Below, in pieces: positions 1 through 5,340 of a stretch of 8,230 nucleotides of DNA. Within the stretch, counting starts at the first letter, position 1. Each line of letters begins with the position of its first letter. The notes beneath the pieces are model-generated. The model made no database searches. It was not told the DNA's origin and saw nothing but the letters and a program-made list of their open reading frames with translations. The DNA is from JBAVQS01 sp049694275. Its GTDB lineage: Bacteria > Chloroflexota > Anaerolineae > UBA4142 > SHND01. The position numbers and the translations under genes were made by a program. Location of the stretch: assembly GCA_049694275.1 (NCBI GenBank), contig JBAVQS010000040.1, positions 1 through 8,230 on the forward strand, written 5' to 3'.

Positions 1-1393
1 CGCGGCCCTCCATCATCGGATTGCCGATGTCGATGTAATCCCCTTCGTCCAACCCAACCTGATCGATAGAGAGCAGCGGGCGACCGGGGAGCAAGCCCTT
101 GATGGTCTGCCCGAGGCTCTGCGCATAGTCGCGGCCGAGAATCAGAATCATCGGGCGGTCCGCCGGAATGTCGTGCATGGCGAAATCGGCCAACCCCTGA
201 GCCAGGTTCTGCAGACGCGCATAATCCAGCGCTCCTGCGACATCTACGGCGATGGCGGCATTCTCCGTCCGCAGATCAATCTCCATCCGGGTCAACGCGC
301 CGCGGATCGCATCGGGAATTGAGGCCGCGCTGCCAATCTGGGGACGCACCACCGGAATATTCTTGAGGGGCAGAATCTCGCGCTCGGCCCAGATAGTGGA
401 CCCGCTGAGGGTTACAGTCTGGGAGCTGGCGCCGATGACTGTGGCGCGGATCGTCTCGGGTGGCTCGACTACCTCCATCTGCTGAATCGTCGGATTCTCG
501 CGCAAGGCCAGGCCAAAGAGCGGGCCCATATCGTCGTGGACTGTGACCGATTCGAGGGTGACGGAGGTGAGGGGATGATAGAAATAGTGGCCGATGCCCC
601 CCGAGATAAAGAGTTTCGTATCGCGCCCTGAGAGAGCCATCGGCGGAGTGAGCATGACCTGATGGGCCAGCGTCGATTCACGGCCCTCGATCAACTCGAC
701 CGTCAGCTCGGCCAGGATCGCACAAAAGGCGCGCAGGGGGCCCAGTTCCACGCGCTGGCCCACCGTGATGGGGAGCGAGTGATACTGGATGATGTGCCGG
801 GCCGGCTCGGCGATGTGCCGCACCTGGAGCGAAGCATGGTCAATCTCGATAATTCGCCCGCCCACGTTCATGGCGCTCGCGGCCAGGGTATTACCGAGTT
901 CGAATATCGCCGCATTCGCGCTCCCGCCGCCGATATCGACGTTCGTTACACGTGCATAATGCTCGCGGGACCAGGCCGCCGCGCCGCTCCCGCGCCCGGC
1001 CATTTGCGCCTCGACCCGCGGTCCGGCGACGGTGACGACAAACTCGCCTGCGTACCGCCCGAGCGCCTGAAGAATCTCGGCGGCATTCTCTTTTTTGGCG
1101 ATCTCGCCAGTCACGATCACCGCCCCGGTCTCGACCTGCCTGGGATCAACGCCGGCGCGCTGGTATTCCTTGTTCACAATCGCTTCGAGCGCAGACACGT
1201 CGACACGGTCGCGCCCGGCGAGGGGGGTGAAATAGATGGGGGATTCGTAGAGGATACGGCGGTCGGCGATCCCGATGCGCGGGACCTGCATCGCGGGCGC
1301 GATATTTCGCAGCGCGATCCATGAAAAAACGATCTGCGTGGTGGTGGTCCCCACGTCGAGCCCTACACTCAAGAGTTCGCGCGGCTCGCTCAT
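1..1393 (-). CDS. eutA: Ethanolamine ammonia-lyase reactivating factor EutA (3' end outside window)
   Basis: EutA is an ATP-dependent chaperone of coenzyme-B12-dependent ethanolamine ammonia-lyase (EutBC). It expels damaged cobalamin so that fresh adenosylcobalamin can bind. I translated 464 codons from an ATG at 1393; the frame stays open to the left edge. The protein opens MSEPRELLSVGLDVGTTTTQ, very close to enterobacterial EutA. It shows the ASKHA ATPase signatures: phosphate-1 loop DVGTTTTQ (residues 13-20), VTGE (94-97), phosphate-2 loop DIGGGSAN (153-160) and ISGGIG (263-268). Further family blocks are RATVIGA (316-322) and LSGSTIW (329-335). The last visible residues, GDYIDIGNPMMEGR, match a block about 15 residues before the end of E. 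coli EutA as I remember it, so the gene is nearly complete. The start lies 7 nt past the eutN stop. Its only Shine-Dalgarno-like motif, AGGGA, is too distant, so translation is probably coupled to eutN. Identification is firm; the C-terminus is unseen. Confidence 0.95.
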   Translation of the reverse strand, partial: MSEPRELLSVGLDVGTTTTQIVFSWIALRNIAPAMQVPRIGIADRRILYESPIYFTPLAGRDRVDVSALEAIVNKEYQRAGVDPRQVETGAVIVTGEIAKKENAAEILQALGRYAGEFVVTVAGPRVEAQMAGRGSGAAAWSREHYARVTNVDIGGGSANAAIFELGNTLAASAMNVGGRIIEIDHASLQVRHIAEPARHIIQYHSLPITVGQRVELGPLRAFCAILAELTVELIEGRESTLAHQVMLTPPMALSGRDTKLFISGGIGHYFYHPLTSVTLESVTVHDDMGPLFGLALRENPTIQQMEVVEPPETIRATVIGASSQTVTLSGSTIWAEREILPLKNIPVVRPQIGSAASIPDAIRGALTRMEIDLRTENAAIAVDVAGALDYARLQNLAQGLADFAMHDIPADRPMILILGRDYAQSLGQTIKGLLPGRPLLSIDQVGLDEGDYIDIGNPMMEGR

Positions 1394-1400
1394 GGGCGAC

Positions 1401-1694
1401 TCAACGTCCCTTTTTGAATGTGACCTTGCCGCCGACCGCGAGCTCGTCGACGATGGCCATGATGACCGCATCGGTTGGCGTCTCTTTGGTCACGTTGGTC
1501 TGGCGCGCGGACGAGCCCTGGGCAATGAGGACCAGATCGCCCTCTCCCGCATCCACCGTATCGACGGCGGCAATCGGTTTGCCAACCAACTCGTTCTCGG
1601 CAGTGGCTTCACGCACGATCAACAGCTTGCGGCCGGTCAATTTCTCGTCTTTGATTGTCGACACGATCGTGCCAACGACACGTGCAATCAGCAT
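1401..1694 (-). CDS. eutN: Bacterial microcompartment vertex protein, EutN/CcmL family
   Basis: This 97-residue protein belongs to the EutN/CcmL family, whose pentamers cap the vertices of bacterial microcompartment shells. The N-terminus MLIARVVGTIVSTIKDEKL, the block KLLIV (23-27), the AAVDTVDAGEGDLVLIAQG strand-loop (42-60), GSSARQ (60-65) and the near-C-terminal DAVIMAIVDE (75-84) all match the family. Its length is typical and full. Similarity to EutN of ethanolamine operons is stronger than to CcmL, notably in GSSARQ, and the eutA neighbour supports that assignment. It could still be the vertex protein of a related compartment. The ATG at 1694 has an AGGA Shine-Dalgarno motif (1701-1704) 6 nt upstream. 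The gene starts 43 nt after the rpoD stop and ends 7 nt before eutA. There is no separate promoter or terminator that I can defend, so it is probably read from the dnaG-rpoD transcript. No BMC-H or BMC-T shell gene is in the window. Confidence 0.93.
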   Translation of the reverse strand: MLIARVVGTIVSTIKDEKLTGRKLLIVREATAENELVGKPIAAVDTVDAGEGDLVLIAQGSSARQTNVTKETPTDAVIMAIVDELAVGGKVTFKKGR

Positions 1695-1737
1695 AGGTTA
1701 TCCTGCGAAATATGTAAGGGGGTGGGAGAATACAAAA

Positions 1738-3126
1738 CTAGCCCAAATAGTCTCGCAGCTTGCGACTGCGGAGAGGATGGCGCAGTTTGCGCAGCGCCTT
1801 GGCTTCAATCTGCCGAATTCGCTCGCGGGTGACGCCGAATGCCTGCCCCACCTCTTCCAGCGTTCGCGTCTGACCATCCCGCAGCCCAAAGCGAAGCTCG
1901 AGCACTTTGCGTTCGCGCTCGCTAAGGCCGTCCAGAATATCCTGCATCTGTTCTTTGAGAAGTTGGCGCGAGGCCTGGTCGACAGGGCCGGGCACCGATT
2001 CGTCCTCGATGAAATCGCCCAGCGATGAATTCTCTTCCGTGCCAATCGGCATCTCGAGCGACATCGGCTCTTGCGCAATTTTCATAATCCGGCGAATCTT
2101 GCCGGCCGCCCGTTTGAGTTTGCGATCGAGCATGGGATCAAGGGCTTCGCCTTCTGCCTGCGCCTCCAGAATGGAGCGGCGTTCCTCGGCCGGCAGGATA
2201 TCCATCTCCAACGCAATCTCTTCCGAAGTGGGCTCGCGTCCCAGCTCTTGCTGCAAACGCCGGGAGACGCGAATCAGGCGATTGATCGTCTCGACCATGT
2301 GCACCGGAATCCGAATCGTGCGCGCTTGATCCGCAATCGCCCGCGAAATGGCCTGGCGAATCCACCAGGTCGCATAGGTGGAGAATTTATAGCCCTTGCT
2401 ATAGTCGAACTTTTCCACGGCGCGCAAGAGGCCAATGTTCCCTTCCTGAATCAGATCAAGAAAAGACATTCCCCGGCCAATATACCGCTTGGCGACGCTC
2501 ACGACCAGGCGCAAATTCGCCTCGGCCAGTTGGCGTCGCGCGAGCTCGCCGGCCACTACATCATTCTTGAGCTTGGACGCCTTTTTGCTATCGAGGCCCG
2601 ACTTTTTGAGCGCCTGCTGCGCGGTATAACCGCGCTGCATCCGCTCGGCCAGCCGGGCCTCGTCGGGCGGCGCGAGGAGGGGGACCCGCCCAATTTCGCG
2701 CAGGTACATGCGCACCGGATCGCCTCCGGCTTCAATCCCGATCGTATCAATAGAGAGTGCCTCTTCCGGTTCGGCGCCTAAATCCCCGGCCTCGAGCGCA
2801 TTGGCCGCAGCCGCTTCCACTTTGATCTTGACGTTCTTTTCTCCGAGCAACTTGTGCAAATCGGCGAGCAGCCCCGGGTCTTCGTCAATATCCGGGTACT
2901 CTTCACGAATCTCGTCAAGCGTGAGACGTTTCTTGGAACCGGCCTTGGCGACCAGGCGGTCCAGCACTACGTCCATATCCGGTAGGTCGGGCCCTTCTCG
3001 CCGATTCGGCGGCAAAGTCGTTACCAGGGTCAGCAGCGGCTCCGGCCCAAGGTCTTCGGGCGCAGCCACCTTGATATCAGCTTTGACTTGAGAATGAGTT
3101 TTGGAATTTAAAGTTTTCTTGACCAT
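1738..3126 (-). CDS. rpoD: Primary RNA polymerase sigma factor RpoD (sigma-70/SigA)
   Basis: This 462-residue protein is the housekeeping sigma factor that directs RNA polymerase to -10/-35 promoters. A basic N-terminus and a short region 1.1-like segment (about residues 45-105) precede region 1.2 (DPVRMYLREIGRVPLL, 136-151). Region 2 includes NLRLVVSVAKRYIGRGM (204-220), DLIQEGNIGL and the -10-binding helix KFSTYATWWIRQAISRAIAD (247-266). Region 3 holds IRIPVHMVE and, after REPT (297-300), a segment about 29 residues longer than in E. coli. Region 4 has LSERERKVLELRFGL and the helix-turn-helix TLEEVGQAFGVTRERIRQIE (422-441), ending in RKLRDYLG. The large E. coli non-conserved insertion after region 1.2 is absent. 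The frame also opens with a TTG at 3138, but that codon overlaps the Shine-Dalgarno GGAGG (3132-3136), which sits 5 nt before the ATG at 3126; the ATG is therefore the start. It follows dnaG by 85 nt, the conserved order. Confidence 0.97.
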   Translation of the reverse strand: MVKKTLNSKTHSQVKADIKVAAPEDLGPEPLLTLVTTLPPNRREGPDLPDMDVVLDRLVAKAGSKKRLTLDEIREEYPDIDEDPGLLADLHKLLGEKNVKIKVEAAAANALEAGDLGAEPEEALSIDTIGIEAGGDPVRMYLREIGRVPLLAPPDEARLAERMQRGYTAQQALKKSGLDSKKASKLKNDVVAGELARRQLAEANLRLVVSVAKRYIGRGMSFLDLIQEGNIGLLRAVEKFDYSKGYKFSTYATWWIRQAISRAIADQARTIRIPVHMVETINRLIRVSRRLQQELGREPTSEEIALEMDILPAEERRSILEAQAEGEALDPMLDRKLKRAAGKIRRIMKIAQEPMSLEMPIGTEENSSLGDFIEDESVPGPVDQASRQLLKEQMQDILDGLSERERKVLELRFGLRDGQTRTLEEVGQAFGVTRERIRQIEAKALRKLRHPLRSRKLRDYLG

Positions 3127-3131
3127 CTCTG

Positions 3132-3136
3132 CCTCC
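3132..3136 (-). promoter_or_regulatory. rpoD Shine-Dalgarno sequence, decides the start
   Basis: GGAGG on the minus strand lies 5 nt upstream of the ATG at 3126. It rules out the in-frame TTG at 3138-3136, whose last base is the first base of this motif. It also abuts the right arm of the leader hairpin at 3136-3203. Confidence 0.85.
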
Positions 3137-3203
3137 AACTTGTCCCAGGTCCCGGCAAGATTGCTATCTCTATCGGATAATAGCCTGGGTCAGGAACAAG
3201 TTG
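3136..3203 (-). repeat. Interrupted inverted repeat in the dnaG-rpoD gap, ending at the rpoD ribosome binding site
   Basis: On the minus strand CAACTTGT (3203-3196), six unpaired bases and CCCAGG (3189-3184) are complementary to CCTGGG (3149-3144) followed directly by ACAAGTTG (3143-3136). That gives 14 base pairs split 8+6 by a one-sided bulge, closing a loop of 34 nt. The loop itself contains GCTAT and ATAGC, which can form a small inner hairpin. There is no T-run after the structure, so it is not an intrinsic terminator. Its downstream arm ends at the first base of the rpoD Shine-Dalgarno motif. That position suggests either control of rpoD translation or an RNA processing site between dnaG and rpoD. 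The pairing is seen; the function is inferred. Confidence 0.6.
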
Positions 3204-3207
3204 TCGA
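3177..3207 (-). promoter_or_regulatory. Possible internal promoter for rpoD
   Basis: A TATTAT box (3182-3177, five of six bases match the -10 consensus) lies 19 nt downstream of TCGACA (3207-3202, five of six match the -35 consensus). The spacing is 2 nt longer than ideal, which lowers confidence. It lies just after the dnaG stop codon and overlaps the left arm of the hairpin, so a transcript from here would lack that arm. An own promoter for rpoD within a dnaG-rpoD operon is common in other bacteria. Confidence 0.3.
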
Positions 3208-3211
3208 AGGG

Positions 3212-5077
3212 CTAACTCCAGGATATCAGTGGTGATGAATTTCTCAACATGGTTCGGCGGCTGAGCGCGCGCTGCGCTTCGGCGATCCGTTTGCCGAGCC
3301 GTGCGGCGCGTTCTTCCAACTCTGTGCGCTCTGCGGGAATCGCCTCGGCCAACGCATACTGGAGCTGCATCAATTCATCGCGGTCGTGCTGCAATCGCAT
3401 CCGGTAGGCAGCCACTTCCAGTTCGCGCGCGGCCTCCGCCTCTTCAAATGGATACTGCTTACCGGCTTGCCGGAGACGGTCTGCCTCGTCGCGCGTCGCC
3501 CCGCTCAAACCGTCCAGAAACTCGTCTGCATCGAATTCGGCGGCGGTTGAATTATACCGCTGAAATGCCCGCCACAACTCGCGTGCAATACCATCCCTAA
3601 AATCCTCTTCGGCCAGGAACTGCACTCGCGAGAGCAGCGCCGGATAGGCCAGGATGAGAGAAAATAGGTGCTCGTGATATTTCGCGCCGGGATGCAGCGG
3701 CGCCGCCGGGACCGCGGTAGACTGGGTCGGATTTTTTTTGACATTCGGCAAACGCGTCTCGATCTGCGCCAGAATCGTTCGTTCATCCTCGCGGACCAAC
3801 CGGGCCAATTCCTGGGCATAATGCCGTCGCTGAATGTCGTCCTTCATTTCGGCGATCACCGGGAGCAACCGGCGAATCGCCTCAAAGCGCCCATCGCTGT
3901 TGCGCAAATCCAGATCGCGCGTCTGCGCCTGTAAATAATAATCGATCAGGGGGACTGCATGCTGGACCAGGTCCTGCCACAATTTCCGATCCTGCAGAAT
4001 CACTTCGTCGGGATCACGCCCCATGGGAATCTGGATGATTAACAATTCGGCGTCGAGCCGCTCCTGGTAGCTCAACATCCCCGGTCCCACCGGAATGGGA
4101 ACCTGCTTGCCCCTGAGCGCCTGTCGCGCCAATTCCAGGCCGCGCTCGGTCGCCGCCGCGCCGGCCACATCCGCATCGAGCGCCAGCGCATAACGTTTGG
4201 TCAGGCGTTGTAACTGCGACAATTGCCTTTCGGTCAGCGCGGTGCCCATCGCGGCGATCACGTTCTTGAAACCTTCCTGGTGCGCAATGATGACATCCGT
4301 ATAGCCCTCGACGATAACCGCGAGCTTGTCTGCGCGAATGGCGTCTTTCGCCTGGTCCAACCCATAGAGCACCTCGCTCTTGGTAAAGAGCGGCGTCTCT
4401 GGCGAATTGAGGTACTTGGGCTGGTCATCCCCCAGCGTCCGAGCCCCAAACCCGATGGTCTCGCCCCGCCGGTTGCGGATGGGAAACATGAGCCGCCCTC
4501 TGAATCGGTCGTGGTATCCGCCGCCGGTCTCATTGGGGGTAATCAAGCCGGCGCGCGCAATGTCTGCGACCTGGTAGCCCTTGCCGACCAGATGCGCTTG
4601 AAGACTGTGCCACTCTTTAAGCGAAAAGCCTAACTGGAAATTCTCGATGGCTATCGCATGGATCTGTCGACGGGCGATATAGTTCCGAGCATATTGAGCA
4701 TCGGCATGATGCAAGAGCAAATAGTGAAAATAACTCGCCGCCGCCTGCTGGATCTCGAGCAACAACTTGTGGCTGTCGTCGGCGCTGGATTCGCGATGCA
4801 GCTCGACGCCGGCGCGCGTCGCCAAAAGCTTGAGCGCATCGGCGAACTCGAGGTTCTCCCGCTTCATCACAAAATTGAAAATATCGCCGCCGGTGCTGCA
4901 TGCGCCAAAACAGTGCCAGCTCTGCGTATCGGGAAAAACATAAAAAGCGGGGGTGCGCGTGTTTTGATGAAACGGGCACATGCCGGAAAAAGCGCGTCCG
5001 GATTTGCGCAGCTTGACCGTCTCGGAAATCAAATCGACGATATCCAGTTTCTGCTTGATCAGATCAATATCGCTCAC
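3212..5077 (-). CDS. dnaG: DNA primase DnaG
   Basis: DnaG makes the RNA primers for lagging-strand and restart synthesis at the replication fork. The 621-residue protein is of usual length. Its N-terminal zinc-ribbon domain contains CPFH (34-37) and HCFGAC (55-60). The probable ligands are C34, H37, C56 and C60; the last pair is spaced CxxxC instead of the usual CxxC. The RNA-polymerase-like core follows, with FGARTLGDDQPKYLNSPET (210-228) and the TOPRIM domain VEGYTDV (256-262, catalytic E257) plus ALDADVAG (D301, D303). About residues 329-346 look like an insertion before GRDPDEVI. The C-terminal third is helical, as in the helicase-binding domain, and diverged. The start is a GTG at 5077; it is the only start codon downstream of an in-frame stop at 5113-5111, and it places the IDLIKQKLDIVDLI motif at the N-terminus as in the family. 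No Shine-Dalgarno motif precedes it. It is first in the dnaG-rpoD unit, with its own promoter. Confidence 0.97.
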   Translation of the reverse strand: MSDIDLIKQKLDIVDLISETVKLRKSGRAFSGMCPFHQNTRTPAFYVFPDTQSWHCFGACSTGGDIFNFVMKRENLEFADALKLLATRAGVELHRESSADDSHKLLLEIQQAAASYFHYLLLHHADAQYARNYIARRQIHAIAIENFQLGFSLKEWHSLQAHLVGKGYQVADIARAGLITPNETGGGYHDRFRGRLMFPIRNRRGETIGFGARTLGDDQPKYLNSPETPLFTKSEVLYGLDQAKDAIRADKLAVIVEGYTDVIIAHQEGFKNVIAAMGTALTERQLSQLQRLTKRYALALDADVAGAAATERGLELARQALRGKQVPIPVGPGMLSYQERLDAELLIIQIPMGRDPDEVILQDRKLWQDLVQHAVPLIDYYLQAQTRDLDLRNSDGRFEAIRRLLPVIAEMKDDIQRRHYAQELARLVREDERTILAQIETRLPNVKKNPTQSTAVPAAPLHPGAKYHEHLFSLILAYPALLSRVQFLAEEDFRDGIARELWRAFQRYNSTAAEFDADEFLDGLSGATRDEADRLRQAGKQYPFEEAEAARELEVAAYRMRLQHDRDELMQLQYALAEAIPAERTELEERAARLGKRIAEAQRALSRRTMLRNSSPLISWS

Positions 5078-5179
5078 GCTTTTAAAGGGGGCGAATCTGC
5101 AATCCTGCGGTTATGCAAAGAAGGAGATGTCGCGTTGCTCCCAGCCCTTGACCGAACACCGACTATCCCTCGCGGCTGC

Positions 5180-5208
5180 ATATTGGCACAACTCAATACC
5201 TTTGTCAA
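5180..5208 (-). promoter_or_regulatory. Sigma-70 type promoter of dnaG
   Basis: A perfect -35 box TTGACA (5208-5203) is followed after 17 nt by CAATAT (5185-5180), which keeps the important A at position 2 and T at position 6 of the -10 element. It sits between the ppdK terminator and dnaG, in the right orientation. Transcription should begin near 5172-5174, which gives a leader of about 95-98 nt before the GTG start. It probably drives dnaG, rpoD, eutN and eutA. Confidence 0.7.
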
Positions 5209-5249
5209 GACACCTGGATAAACTTTTAGTATCGCGGCGGCGCGCTTTT

Positions 5250-5284
5250 AAAAAAGATGGGGGCGAGAATGGTCCCGCCCCCAT
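5250..5284 (-). terminator. Rho-independent terminator of ppdK
   Basis: On the minus strand ATGGGGGCG (5284-5276) and CGCCCCCAT (5265-5257) form a perfect 9-bp GC-rich stem with a 10-nt loop. It is followed after one base by six T residues (5255-5250). It lies 41 nt past the ppdK stop codon and upstream of the dnaG promoter, so it separates the two units. There is no T-run on the plus-strand side, so it should act in one direction only. Confidence 0.9.
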
Positions 5285-5298
5285 GCGATGAGGTTCGC

Positions 5299-5340
5299 GT
5301 CCTTTAAGCAAGGACCTGACTCTACTTACTTGTCCTTGCT
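5299..5340 (-). repeat. Overlapping inverted repeats spanning the ppdK stop codon
   Basis: On the minus strand AGCAAGGAC (5340-5332, the last codons of ppdK) is perfectly complementary to GTCCTTGCT (5315-5307); the 16-nt loop contains the TAA stop. The same central element GTCCTT (5315-5310) can instead pair with AAGGAC (5304-5299) across a 5-nt loop. The two pairings exclude each other. They sit just upstream of the terminator. The complementarity is seen directly; any role in mRNA stability or termination is inference. Confidence 0.55.

Noticed and set aside
1751..1774. Hairpin at the end of rpoD as a transcription terminator
   Set aside because: The stem has a bulged base, lies in conserved coding sequence for the sigma C-terminus, and is not followed directly by a T-run.
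662..2781. Several plus-strand frames of 140-236 codons opposite eutA, eutN and rpoD
   Set aside because: All overlap conserved minus-strand genes, overlap each other, and show no recognisable domain, ribosome binding site or promoter.
3127..3138. TTG at 3138 as the rpoD start
   Set aside because: It sits on the Shine-Dalgarno of the ATG at 3126 and has no good ribosome binding site of its own.
4223..5291. Plus-strand frames opposite dnaG and running into the dnaG promoter region
   Set aside because: They read through the dnaG promoter and the ppdK terminator as if coding, and show no protein family character.
5111..5311. A 66-codon minus-strand frame between ppdK and dnaG
   Set aside because: It spans the ppdK terminator and the dnaG promoter, so a single mRNA covering it is unlikely. 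The sequence is unremarkable.
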